Source of the DNA: Deinococcus sp. YIM 134068
GTDB taxonomy: Bacteria; Deinococcota; Deinococci; Deinococcales; Deinococcaceae
NCBI RefSeq assembly: GCF_036543075.1
Contig: NZ_JAZHPF010000001.1
Span: 1-64,000, forward strand
Direction: 5' to 3'
DNA length: 64,000 nt
The translations under genes and the position numbers were made by a program. Shown piece after piece: positions 36,980 to 48,107 of the stretch (positions within the stretch are counted from its first letter, which is position 1; every line of letters begins with the position of its first letter). Under the pieces are notes generated by a model. It had not been told where the DNA came from. It saw only the letters and a list, made by a program, of their open reading frames with translations, and ran no database searches.

Positions 36980-37024
36980 AAGACATGTGGACAACCCCAC
37001 CCCGGCGAACGTGCCCTGTTCCGC

Positions 37025-37052
37025 TTAACACCACCCGCCAAAGCATTAGGCT
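37025..37052 (+). promoter_or_regulatory. Promoter of the M16 peptidase gene
   Basis: TTAACA, 16 bases, TAGGCT, about 46 bases before the ATG, with CGGAGGA as ribosome site. Starts just beyond the end of the long repeat. Confidence 0.6.
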
Positions 37053-37098
37053 CAGGACCAGCACCCCATCCCAAGCCATCCCACGCCCCGGAGGAACC

Positions 37099-39885
<2,787 letters not shown>

Positions 39886-39886
39886 G

Positions 39887-40069
39887 GCTTGTGGCGGGTG
39901 GCTTGTAGCTTGTGGAGGGAAGCCGCCGTGCGAGTTGAGGCAGCTTTGACACTCTGAATGGCTCTGGGACGCTACGCCCGTTCACCCCCTCCTGACCTCC
40001 CCTCAAGGGGGAGGGACTTTTTTACCCCTTCTGTTCCCTACACGCCATAAGCCACCCGTCACAAGCTCC
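39887..40069. repeat. Stammer arms flanking a CCCTC hairpin
   Basis: Left arm 39887-39919: gcttgtggcgggtggcttgt, agcttgtgg. Right arm 40036-40069: ccctacacgccataagccac, ccgtcacaagctcc, its approximate reverse complement. In between (39965-40020) is ttcaccccctcctgacctcc and cctcaagggggagggac. So a stem made of stammer encloses another repeat. Confidence 0.7.
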
Positions 40070-40081
40070 ATACTCCCTGCC

Positions 40082-41185
40082 GTGAACGCCGCCGAACTCC
40101 TCTCCGACCTCGCCGTGTCGCTCGGTGCGGACGCGGTGGGGTGGGCACCCGCGCACGTCCCGGCGGCGACGGTGGCCGAGTACGCGGCGTGGCTGGGGGC
40201 GGGACGGCACGCGGGGATGGGCTACCTGGAGCGGCAGCTTCCGGCCCGTTCGGACCCGGCCTCCCGGTTGGAGGGGGCGGGGAGCGTCCTCGTGCTGGGG
40301 GTCTCGCACGCCTTCGGGGAGCCGCCTGTTCCAGCGGGGGGCATCCGGGTGGGCCGCGTCGCCCGCTACGCCTGGACGCCCGATTACCACGACCAGCTTC
40401 AACCCGTGCTCACTCGGCTGGAGGAGGAAGCCGCGCGGCTGGGCGTGCGGGCGCGCGGCTATGTGGATCACGGCCCGGTGATGGAGCGCCTGTTCGCGGC
40501 GGGCGCTTTTCTGGGCTGGCGCGGCAGGTCGGGGATGAACGTGAGCACGCGGCTGGGCGCTTTCGTGACGCTGGCGGTGCTGCTCACCGACCTTCCCTTC
40601 GAGGGCACGCACGCGGCCCACCCCGACCGCTGCGGGCGCTGCCTGCGCTGCGTGGCCTCCTGCCCGACGAACGCCATCGGCACAGACCGGGCCATCGACG
40701 CGCGGCGCTGCGTCTCGTACCTCACCATCGAGCACCGGGGGCCGCTGCCGCACAGCCTCCGCGCCGGGGTGGGCGACTGGCTCTTCGGCTGCGACGTGTG
40801 TTCCGAGGTCTGCCCGTGGTCGGTGCGAGCAGGGCCGCTCGCCCGGCTGCTGGAGCCTCGGCCCGAGTTGGCGCACCCGGACCTGAGCGCCTTTTTCGGC
40901 CTCAGCGAGCGGGAGTTCGAGCGGCGCTTCGCGGGCACGGCCTTCCTGCGCCCCCGTCGCAAGGGAATGGCCCGGAACGCGCTGACCGTGCTGGGCAACA
41001 CCCGCGCCCCCGAAGGCTGGACGCTCCTTCTCGCAGGCACGCGGGACCCCGCCTGGGAGGTCCGCGAGGCCGCCGCCTGGGCGCTGGGCCAGTGGGGGGA
41101 AACGCGGCATGTCGAAGCCCTCCTCACCGACCCGCACGAGGGCGTCCGTACCACCGTCCACCGCGTCTTGACCCAGGCTTCATGA
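40082..41185 (+). CDS. queG: Epoxyqueuosine reductase
   Basis: 367 residues. An N-terminal cobalamin-binding reductase domain (GYLERQLPARSDPASRL), then two 4Fe-4S sites: RCGRCLRCVASCPTNAI at about 182 and GCDVCSEVCPW near 238. The end is HEAT-like (WEVREAAAWALGQWG). Reduces epoxyqueuosine to queuosine in tRNA. Starts with GTG; CATACT lies 7 bases before. Confidence 0.94.
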   Translation: MNAAELLSDLAVSLGADAVGWAPAHVPAATVAEYAAWLGAGRHAGMGYLERQLPARSDPASRLEGAGSVLVLGVSHAFGEPPVPAGGIRVGRVARYAWTPDYHDQLQPVLTRLEEEAARLGVRARGYVDHGPVMERLFAAGAFLGWRGRSGMNVSTRLGAFVTLAVLLTDLPFEGTHAAHPDRCGRCLRCVASCPTNAIGTDRAIDARRCVSYLTIEHRGPLPHSLRAGVGDWLFGCDVCSEVCPWSVRAGPLARLLEPRPELAHPDLSAFFGLSEREFERRFAGTAFLRPRRKGMARNALTVLGNTRAPEGWTLLLAGTRDPAWEVREAAAWALGQWGETRHVEALLTDPHEGVRTTVHRVLTQAS

Positions 41186-41245
41186 GGAAAACGCCGCCCA
41201 ATTCCCCCCTCGCATTTGTCCCGTGAACGTGGTCACGTGAAGGGT

Positions 41246-41623
41246 ATGGCGAACCTGACCGAGACGTTCATGCAAACCCTCCAGACCATCGAGGCGAGCG
41301 GCGATCCCATGCCCCTGGTCGAACTGTTCGCGGACGAGACGAGCCTGCGGAACATGACCACCCAGGAGTGGCACGGCAAGGAGGGCGCTCAGGACTTCTG
41401 GACGCGCTACCTGGAGAACTTCCAGACCATCCGCAGCGAGTTTTTCCACCACGCCGACGACGGCCACACCGGCTCGATGGAGTGGGAGGCGACGGGACAG
41501 CTGGGGGACGGGGCCGACATCGCCTACCGGGGCATCAGCGTCATCGAGCACGACGGGCAGAAGGTCAGCGCTTTCCGCACGTACTACGATTCCGCCGCGT
41601 TCGTGAAGCCTGCGGCGCAGTAG
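41246..41623 (+). CDS. SnoaL/NTF2-like protein
   Basis: 125 residues of the alpha+beta cone fold: an N-terminal helix (TETFMQTLQTIEASGDPMPLVELFADE), then a strand-rich part with FWTRYLENFQTIRSEF and FRTYYDSAAF. Ligand unknown. The start is MANLTET rather than the earlier in-frame ATG at 41216; GAAGGG sits in front of it. Confidence 0.8.
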   Translation: MANLTETFMQTLQTIEASGDPMPLVELFADETSLRNMTTQEWHGKEGAQDFWTRYLENFQTIRSEFFHHADDGHTGSMEWEATGQLGDGADIAYRGISVIEHDGQKVSAFRTYYDSAAFVKPAAQ

Positions 41624-41729
41624 GGCGTCGGAGGTCCGACGGTCGAACAGTCAAACGGTCTAACCGTCTAACGGCGAAAGCTGTTTCAGGCGGTCAGACG
41701 GTTCTACCTTTAGACGGTTTGACGCTCCC
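41624..41729. repeat. Stammer hairpin, GTCTAACGG word
   Basis: ggcgtcggaggtccgacggt, cgaacagtcaaacggtctaa, ccgtctaacggcg, later cggtcagacggttctacctt and tagacggtttgacgctcc. Word variants occur in both orientations. Between the SnoaL-like gene and the cyclotransferase. Confidence 0.75.
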
Positions 41730-41825
41730 TCCAGGGAGACACGCCGTCCCGCTCAGCCAAACACCCGCCGCCCGTGAACGCAGCCGCAACACTGCCTCAT
41801 GGGCGGCTCGCCTAGCATGGGGAGG

Positions 41826-42701
41826 ATGCGCGCCCGCTCCTCTCTCCCGCTCCGCCTGACCCTGATGGGGATGGCCCTGAGCCTCGTGCCTCCCTTCACC
41901 GGGTCGACCCTCGCCCAGACGACGGCGACGGCACCCGCCGTGCTGACCCCAAACGTGACGGCCCGCTACCGACATGACCGCGCGGCCTTCACCCAGGGGC
42001 TGCAATACGTGGGGAATGGGAACCTGGTCGAGAGCACCGGGCAGGTCGGGGAGTCGGGCGTGCGGCAGGTGGAATTGCGGAGCGGGCGGGTGTTGAAGAG
42101 CACGCCGACGCCGATAGCCAGCGCGTTCGGCGAGGGCGTGAGCGTACTGAACGGCGTGGCCTACCACATCACCTGGCAGACGGGAGTAGCCTTCGCGCTC
42201 GACGCGGCGACCCTACGAGAGGTCGGGCGCTACCGCTACGAGGGCGAGGGCTGGGGCCTGACCCACGACGGCAGGAACCTGATCATGAGCGACGGCTCGG
42301 ACCGCCTGTTCTGGCGCGACCCGAAGACCTTCGCCGTCACCCGGACGCTGCGCGTGACCGACGGCGGCCAGCCCGTCCGCCATCTCAACGAACTGGAATA
42401 CGTGCAGGGCAGCGTCTACGCGAACGTGTGGCTCACCAACCGCATCGCCCGCATCGACCCGAGGACGGGCCGGGTGACGGCGTGGCTCGACGTGACGGCC
42501 CTGACGCAGGAGGCGAGCGCCACCGCCCGCCGCGCGGGGCAGCCCCTCACCTTCGACGACGTGCCCAACGGTATCGCCTATGTTCCCGAACGCGGCACCC
42601 TGCTGCTGACGGGCAAGCGGTGGCCCACCGTCTTCGAGGTCAGGGTGCCGGGCGTGCGGGTGGAGACGGGGACGACGGGACGGACGCAGCCCCGGCGCTG
42701 A
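41826..42701 (+). CDS. Glutaminyl-peptide cyclotransferase (glutamine cyclotransferase)
   Basis: 291 residues of the PF05096 beta-propeller type, secreted (signal-like start LTLMGMALSLVPPFTGSTLAQ). RHDRAAFTQGLQY, ESTGQVGESGVRQVEL, the NELEYVQGSVYANVW motif and FDDVPNGIAY are present. Cyclises N-terminal glutamine to pyroglutamate. The start at 41826 (MRARSSLPL) has TAGCAT 7 bases upstream; the ATGs at 41799 and 41817 are less likely. Confidence 0.88.
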   Translation: MRARSSLPLRLTLMGMALSLVPPFTGSTLAQTTATAPAVLTPNVTARYRHDRAAFTQGLQYVGNGNLVESTGQVGESGVRQVELRSGRVLKSTPTPIASAFGEGVSVLNGVAYHITWQTGVAFALDAATLREVGRYRYEGEGWGLTHDGRNLIMSDGSDRLFWRDPKTFAVTRTLRVTDGGQPVRHLNELEYVQGSVYANVWLTNRIARIDPRTGRVTAWLDVTALTQEASATARRAGQPLTFDDVPNGIAYVPERGTLLLTGKRWPTVFEVRVPGVRVETGTTGRTQPRR

Positions 42702-42710
42702 GCGGAGCGG

Positions 42711-43346
42711 TCACGGGGACGGGGCAACCGCCCGGCCCAGCCTCTCCCCCACCACCGCCCAGATGTCACGTTCCAGCGCGTCCGGGTCGCGGGTGGCATC
42801 CAGCGTGAGGAAGCGCCCCGGCTCGCGGGCGGCGAGGGCCAGGAACCCCGCCCGGACACGGGTGTGGAAGGCGAGGTCGGCCCGCTCCAGGCGGTCGGGC
42901 TGCCCCCGCGAGGCGGCGCGGGCGAGACCCATGGCGGGGTCGAGGTCGAGCAGGACGGTGAGGTCGGGCGTGAGTCCCGCCGTCGCCTCCCGCGTGACCG
43001 TCTCCAGCAGCTCCGCGTCCAGCCCCCGCCCCGCCCCCTGATACGCGCGGCTGGAGTCGGCGTAGCGGTCACAGACGACGACCTCGCCGCGAGCGAGAGC
43101 CGGGCGGATGACCTCCTGCACGAGTTGCGCCCGGCTCGCCGAGTACAGCAGGAACTCCGGCAGCGGGTCGATGGCGAGGTCGGGGTCGAGCAGGACCTCC
43201 CGCACCCGCGCCCCCAGCTCCGTCCCCCCCGGCTCCCGCGTGACGACGTGCGGCACGCCCGCCCCCACCAGCCGAGAGGCGAGCCGCGCGAGCTGCGTGC
43301 TTTTGCCCGCGCCCTCCGGTCCCTCGAAGGTGATCAGGAGGGTCAT
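42711..43346 (-). CDS. tmk: Thymidylate kinase
   Basis: 211 residues. P-loop TFEGPEGAGKSTQ, the DR(Y/F) motif in CDRYADSSRAYQG and TREPGGTELGARVREVLL. Phosphorylates dTMP. Start at the ATG at 43346 (MTLLITFEGP); the frame continues upstream for 14 codons. Convergent with the cyclotransferase, 9 bases apart. Confidence 0.95.
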   Translation of the reverse strand: MTLLITFEGPEGAGKSTQLARLASRLVGAGVPHVVTREPGGTELGARVREVLLDPDLAIDPLPEFLLYSASRAQLVQEVIRPALARGEVVVCDRYADSSRAYQGAGRGLDAELLETVTREATAGLTPDLTVLLDLDPAMGLARAASRGQPDRLERADLAFHTRVRAGFLALAAREPGRFLTLDATRDPDALERDIWAVVGERLGRAVAPSP

Positions 43347-43375
43347 GCGGTGGCCCCCAGTTGTGGAAGGATTCC

Positions 43376-43417
43376 CCCTACAACCCACAGCCCACGACCT
43401 ACAACCCTCACAACCCC
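43376..43417. repeat. Stammer repeat, CTACAACCC word
   Basis: ccctacaacccacagcccac, gacctacaaccctcacaacc. Overlaps the last codons and stop of the Nif3-like gene at 43408. Confidence 0.6.
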
Positions 43418-44190
43418 GTCGGGTGATGCAGGAACTGCCACGGCAGCCCGAACTCGTCCTCCAGCCGGGCGGCGAGCGCCCGCACCCCGAAGACCTCCGT
43501 CTCGTAGTGCCCGGCGAAGATGACGTTCACCCCGTACTCGAAGGCGTCGTGGAAGTGCTTGTGCTCCGGCTCACCCGTGAGCAGGGTGTCGAGACCTGCC
43601 GCCGCCGCCTCGGCGACCGCGCCCGCGCCCCCACCGCTGAGGACCCCCAGTCGGCTCACGTTCGGCCCGCCGCCCCCGTGGACGAGGCAGATTTCGCCCG
43701 TGAGCTTCTGCACCCGGTCGGCGAAGTCTTGCAGGCTCTGGGAGAAGGGCAGCTCGCCCGCCAGCCCGATCTGCTGGCCGTTCGCCTCCCCGAAGGGCCG
43801 CGCGTTCTGGAGGCTCAGCGCGCGGGCGATCATCGCGTTGTTGCCGACCTCGGGGTGGGCGTCGAGGGGCAGGTGGGCGGCATAGAGGTTGAGGTCCGCC
43901 ATGATGGCCGTGCGGACGCGCGCCCTGTGCGGCCCGGTGACGGCCAGCGGCTGCCCCCAGAATAGCCCGTGGTGGACGAGCAGGAGGTCGGCCCCGCTGT
44001 CCGCCGCGTCCTGAAGAGTCTTCACACTGGTGTCCACGCTCGCCGCGACCCGCCGGACGACGGACGTGCCCTCGATCTGGAGGCCGTTCATGCTCGCGTC
44101 GGGGTAGGCGTCGATCTTCAGGTACTCGTTGAGCCAGCGCACGAGCGTGTCACGTTCGACCTCGGCGCGGCGGGGAGTGGTGTCCGTCAT
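43408..44190 (-). CDS. Nif3-like dinuclear metal center protein
   Basis: 260 residues. GLQIEGTSVVRRVAASVDTSVKTLQDA, LLLVHHGLFWGQP (metal ligands), LPLDAHPEVGNN and the final HYETEVFG are the family's metal-binding motifs. Function unclear, hydrolase-like. TACAAT lies exactly 6 bases before the ATG at 44190. The downstream end is inside a stammer. Confidence 0.9.
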   Translation of the reverse strand: MTDTTPRRAEVERDTLVRWLNEYLKIDAYPDASMNGLQIEGTSVVRRVAASVDTSVKTLQDAADSGADLLLVHHGLFWGQPLAVTGPHRARVRTAIMADLNLYAAHLPLDAHPEVGNNAMIARALSLQNARPFGEANGQQIGLAGELPFSQSLQDFADRVQKLTGEICLVHGGGGPNVSRLGVLSGGGAGAVAEAAAAGLDTLLTGEPEHKHFHDAFEYGVNVIFAGHYETEVFGVRALAARLEDEFGLPWQFLHHPTGL

Positions 44191-44212
44191 GCGGCCATTG
44201 TAGGCACCGGCT

Positions 44213-44611
44213 TCAGGAGGCAGCGTCGGCGGGGACGCTTTCGTATCCGCCCCCCACGACCTCCAGCCGATTGCCGAAGGGATCGCGCAGGAAGACGCGC
44301 GCCACACCTGCCTCGTCGTCTGCGTGGTAGGGAATGCCGTGTGCCTGACAGTGGGCGCAAAAGGCCGCGAGGTTCGCACACCGCAGCGCCGGGTGCCCCT
44401 TCTCGCGCGGCACGAAGTCCGGCGTCACACCCACGTGGAGTTGCCGCCCGTCCGGCAGACCGAACCACACGCCGCCCCTGGAGCGGAGCGCCTCCGGCTT
44501 GGCAAGTTCGGGCAGGCCGAGGAAGTCGCCGAAAAAGGCCCACGCCTGCGCCTCGCACCCGGCGGGGGCCTCGACTTGCACGTGGTCCAGCCCGGAGATC
44601 AGGGTGGTCAT
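44213..44611 (-). CDS. VOC (glyoxalase/bleomycin-resistance) family protein
   Basis: 132 residues with two beta-alpha-beta-beta-beta units: ISGLDHVQVEAPAGCEAQAWAFF and DDEAGVARVFLRDPFGNRLEVVG. Metal ligands are plausible (His in DHVQ, Glu in RLEVV). TATCCT sits 6 bases before the ATG at 44611. Substrate unknown. Confidence 0.85.
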   Translation of the reverse strand: MTTLISGLDHVQVEAPAGCEAQAWAFFGDFLGLPELAKPEALRSRGGVWFGLPDGRQLHVGVTPDFVPREKGHPALRCANLAAFCAHCQAHGIPYHADDEAGVARVFLRDPFGNRLEVVGGGYESVPADAAS

Positions 44612-44659
44612 GGGGTCAGGATAGGTGCACCCATACGTCGAACGGCGTCCCTTCTTCGG

Positions 44660-44694
44660 GAACAAACGAAAGAACCCCGCACGTGGCAGGGTTC
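44660..44694 (-). terminator. Terminator of the tRNA-Ala / tRNA-Met transcript
   Basis: On the minus strand GAACCC-11-GGGTTC followed by TTTCGTTTG, five bases past the 3' end of the tRNA-Met. Confidence 0.8.
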
Positions 44695-44698
44695 CCGT

Positions 44699-44775
<77 letters not shown>

Positions 44776-44811
44776 TAGAAGTTTGCCCCGCGTAGGTTGC
44801 GGGGCGTCCTC

Positions 44812-44893
<82 letters not shown>

Positions 44894-44936
44894 TCAGCAA
44901 GATTAGCAGTGCCCTGCTGCCTTGTCAACGGTCGGC

Positions 44937-45611
<675 letters not shown>

Positions 45612-45675
45612 GTGGGCATAGCATACGTGAAAAGCCTCGGTCGCCCGCGCCGCATGTCTCCGTCATACTCGGACC

Positions 45676-45882
45676 ATGCCTCCCCAGGACGATGTGTTGG
45701 AGCTGTACTGCCCCCGTTGTGCCCACGTGACCGGACTGCGCTTCGAGCAGTCGTTTCAGGACCGGGCGGTGGGCTGTGTATCGTGCGGGAACGTCTTTTA
45801 TTGGCGTTCCTGCTCCACCTGTGAGACGGGATGGGTGGCCGAGCGCCCCGGCGCGCCGTGTCCAGAATGTGGAACGGTTTAG
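45676..45882 (+). CDS. Small double zinc-ribbon protein
   Basis: 68 residues with four CxxC pairs (CPRC, CVSC, CSTC, CPEC), enough for two zinc sites. Function unknown. CATACT lies 6 bases before the ATG. Diverges from the TrmB-like gene with 64 bases between starts; it might be its target. Confidence 0.8.
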   Translation: MPPQDDVLELYCPRCAHVTGLRFEQSFQDRAVGCVSCGNVFYWRSCSTCETGWVAERPGAPCPECGTV

Positions 45883-46000
45883 AGCAGTTGTTCAGATGAC
45901 ACCGCTTACGGCCTCGTCCTCCCGCTCCGCTTGGCCGGGAGCAAGTCTGGGCGTAGCAACTGCTGTCAATAGGCCAGCACCCTGCTTTCACTGCAAAGAA

Positions 46001-46026
46001 AAGGAAAAACCCCGGCTGAGCCGAGG
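46001..46026 (-). terminator. Leftward terminator next to the tRNA fragment
   Basis: On the minus strand a 6-base stem with a 5-base loop (near CCTCGG-CTCAG-CCGGGG) is followed by TTTTT. Lies just past the 3' end of the tRNA-like fragment, as expected for the terminator that once served a complete tRNA there. Confidence 0.65.
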
Positions 46027-46035
46027 CTTTCTGCA

Positions 46036-46084
46036 TGGTGGGCGGTATTGGGTTTGAACATACAACCCTTCGCGTATGAAGCGA
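46036..46084 (-). pseudogene. 3' half of a Val-like tRNA (probable attachment site)
   Basis: 49 bases, 44 identical to the 3' half of the intact tRNA-Val at 47777-47825, same orientation. The five differences break two pairs of the T stem and change the anticodon loop, so it cannot fold as a tRNA. A 3'-end fragment this size, on the far side of an AT-rich insert from the intact gene, is the classic trace of integration into a tRNA gene. Confidence 0.8.
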
Positions 46085-46268
46085 CCCAGAAAGAAGCATG
46101 GCGGTTTTTAGCGTGCTGGACGGCTTCAGATCAACGCAACTGCCTGACCCTGCCAGCTTACGACCTCTCGCGTGGGTGTGTCAATCAGAGTAGAATAGTT
46201 TACCCTTGCCGCTTGACAGAAGGTGCTATTTGGGTGACAACCTCGCCTTTGTTAATGGGTTGAGGACG

Positions 46269-46280
46269 TATAATACATTT
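46269..46280 (+). promoter_or_regulatory. Leaderless promoter of the island gene
   Basis: Perfect TATAAT, six bases (ACATTT), then the ATG at 46281. This is the host's leaderless start arrangement, so the gene is likely expressed here. Confidence 0.75.
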
Positions 46281-47546
46281 ATGAGTAGTAGTGATACAGG
46301 AGCAAGTAAGAAGAGTGGATTGCCAAGCTTTGCTACTTCATTAGCAATATTTCTATGGACTTATCCTATGCTAAACACTTTTATTGTGAATGTCGATAAC
46401 ATTGTTTTAGATTTATTCGGATTAGACAGGGGCTATTCAAATTTTAAATATGTTTTGTTCTTCCTATTCGTTATATTCTTACTCTATAAATATAAAGCGA
46501 GAAGCTTGCTGTGGTTATTGTTGTATGTGTCATTCTTCCCTCTTATTCTGTTTCTGCTTATCGTTCCCGCGTTTTTCCTATACAAAAGTAAAATTACTCT
46601 TCTCCTAATATATGCGTGGTCGGTGTTAGATTTTGTCTTCTCTTTTAAGAAGAGAGTTGTAGGGCTGATGTCGTTTATTGTAGGTATAACGTGCTGCTTA
46701 GTGAATGTAGATTTCTTCAATAATATTGGCATAGTATTGATGCTGTACTTTGTATACAATCATATAATGGAGAGGGTGCGTAGTTCTTTAGATTCTAGTT
46801 GGCTGCCTACAGGAGAGGTGAGTAGTTTAGTCGGTCAAATTCAGAAACAGCGTGGTTTTGAAACCGAACTTCAATCTTTTAATGATCTTGATGAAAATAA
46901 GAGGCAATCTACTTTAAGCCAAGCAGTATTCTACTCTAGCTTAATGAGCTACATAACAAGAAATACGATAAGATTTAATAAGTCCGGTGTGTATGTATGG
47001 CTTTCATACTCCAAAATAGCTTTTACCGTTACAGTTATAATAGTTTGCTTTACGTTTATCAACTATTCCATCTATAATATAAATTCTATAAATTTTAGGA
47101 CTATTAAAGATGTTACATTATTTGATTTTTTCTATTACACATTATTCAACTCTGCTTACGCACAGGTAGACGACGTTAAGGCGTCGTCCGATTTGGCTCA
47201 ATTGTTTAGTGCTTTACAAATTGTGTCTATGGCATCTCTATTACCTCCAATAATAACATTCTTTAGTACATATTTCTCCTCAAGCCTCAGTAAGGACTTA
47301 GAAACAATATCCGAAACAGCGAGGAAACGGGATCAAGAATTCAGCGACAATTTAAAACATTCTATAGCTATTTCTCTTAACGATGCGAAGGAAGATTTAT
47401 ATAGAAAGGGTGACTTATTCGCAGTGATAGCGATAATTATGGACGGCAACACAAAAGTTAAATTGGAGGATGTGCTTAAGAAACTTGAACAAGACCGGGA
47501 AAAGGCTTTGCCAACTACCATTGACTCCTCAGACAACACTTCGTAG
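46281..47546 (+). CDS. Multi-spanning membrane protein with degenerate ion-channel-like pore
   Basis: 421 residues, strongly hydrophobic. Helices at about 17-37, 55-70, 75-100, 104-120, 126-145 and 148-162, a soluble segment (165-238), then a helix (241-266), a re-entrant-like FDFFYYTLFNSAYAQ (281-295), another helix (308-331) and a charged coiled tail (332-410). The last part has the helix-pore-helix order of Ion_trans_2 potassium channels, but TVGYG is replaced by NSAYAQ. AT-rich codons differ from all neighbours. Not identified by family; a cell-killing or stress-response membrane effector is possible. The frame also opens upstream to 46206. Confidence 0.75.
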   Translation: MSSSDTGASKKSGLPSFATSLAIFLWTYPMLNTFIVNVDNIVLDLFGLDRGYSNFKYVLFFLFVIFLLYKYKARSLLWLLLYVSFFPLILFLLIVPAFFLYKSKITLLLIYAWSVLDFVFSFKKRVVGLMSFIVGITCCLVNVDFFNNIGIVLMLYFVYNHIMERVRSSLDSSWLPTGEVSSLVGQIQKQRGFETELQSFNDLDENKRQSTLSQAVFYSSLMSYITRNTIRFNKSGVYVWLSYSKIAFTVTVIIVCFTFINYSIYNINSINFRTIKDVTLFDFFYYTLFNSAYAQVDDVKASSDLAQLFSALQIVSMASLLPPIITFFSTYFSSSLSKDLETISETARKRDQEFSDNLKHSIAISLNDAKEDLYRKGDLFAVIAIIMDGNTKVKLEDVLKKLEQDREKALPTTIDSSDNTS

Positions 47547-47733
47547 GTTTATGAGGTAGGTCCTCGTCAACCTGCTTTGATCAAACACACCTTATTGCCG
47601 CTAATAAAAGTAGGCGGCGATGTGCAATATACTGCCTTACAGAGCTGGAAAAACCGCCTCTACTCCTCCACCGATCCTCATAACTTCCCCTCCGAGGGTA
47701 TGACCGTCAGAGTAGGTGCGCCAATCAGAAAAC

Positions 47734-47770
47734 GTCCCAGACAGCCTAACACCGTCTGGGACGCATTCTT
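47734..47770. terminator. Bidirectional terminator left of tRNA-Val
   Basis: GTCCCAGAC pairs with GTCTGGGAC across an 11-base loop. To the right it is followed by TTCTTTTT, and on the minus strand by GTTTTCTG, so it can end both the island gene and the tRNA transcript. Confidence 0.8.
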
Positions 47771-47776
47771 TTTGTC

Positions 47777-47851
47777 TGGTGGGCGGTATAGGATTTGAAC
47801 CTACGACCCTTCGCGTGTGAAGCGAATGCTCTACCGCTGAGCTAACCGCCC
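47777..47851 (-). tRNA. tRNA-Val (CAC)
   Basis: Acceptor GGGCGGT with ACCGCCC, anticodon stem around TTCACAC (anticodon CAC), T loop TTCAAAT, encoded CCA. Its 3' half is repeated at 46036-46084. Follows tRNA-Ile2 by 17 bases. Confidence 0.95.
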
Positions 47852-47868
47852 GTGCCGCCGCCGATCTG

Positions 47869-47946
<78 letters not shown>

Positions 47947-48028
47947 TTCCAGAAGGCACCCGGTCCAGCGAGCGAGAGGAAGTGTAGCAATGGGGTGGGG
48001 GGTTGTCAAACCGGGGAGGGCAAAGGGG

Positions 48029-48081
48029 TGAGTCGTTAGGAAAGGCTCTTCCCTAAAACCTAACTCCTAACGCCCAACACC
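48029..48081. repeat. Stammer hairpin, CTAACG/CGTTAG word
   Basis: gtgagtcgttaggaaaggct then cttccctaaaacctaactcc, taacgcccaacacc. Two halves, opposite orientation, between tRNA-Ile2 and glgA. Confidence 0.6.
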
Positions 48082-48107
48082 TCCTTCCGCCGGGTACGAT
48101 GCACAGC

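Larger units (their letters stand above)
46085..47776. mobile_element. AT-rich tRNA-Val island carrying one membrane protein gene
   Basis: Bounded by the tRNA fragment (left) and intact tRNA-Val (right) in direct repeat. Base composition changes sharply: the 60 bases from 46441 contain only 13 G or C, whereas flanks are GC-rich. No integrase or transposase is visible. About 120 bases at the left, and 230 at the right, have no recognisable gene. Best read as a decayed or non-autonomous integrative element, or cargo left by one. Confidence 0.7.

Noticed and set aside
46085..47776. The AT-rich island as a prophage
   Set aside because: No integrase, capsid, portal or lysis gene is visible and it is under 2 kb.
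47577..47798. 73-residue plus-strand frame in the right end of the island
   Set aside because: Runs into the tRNA-Val gene and has no recognisable start signal or domain.
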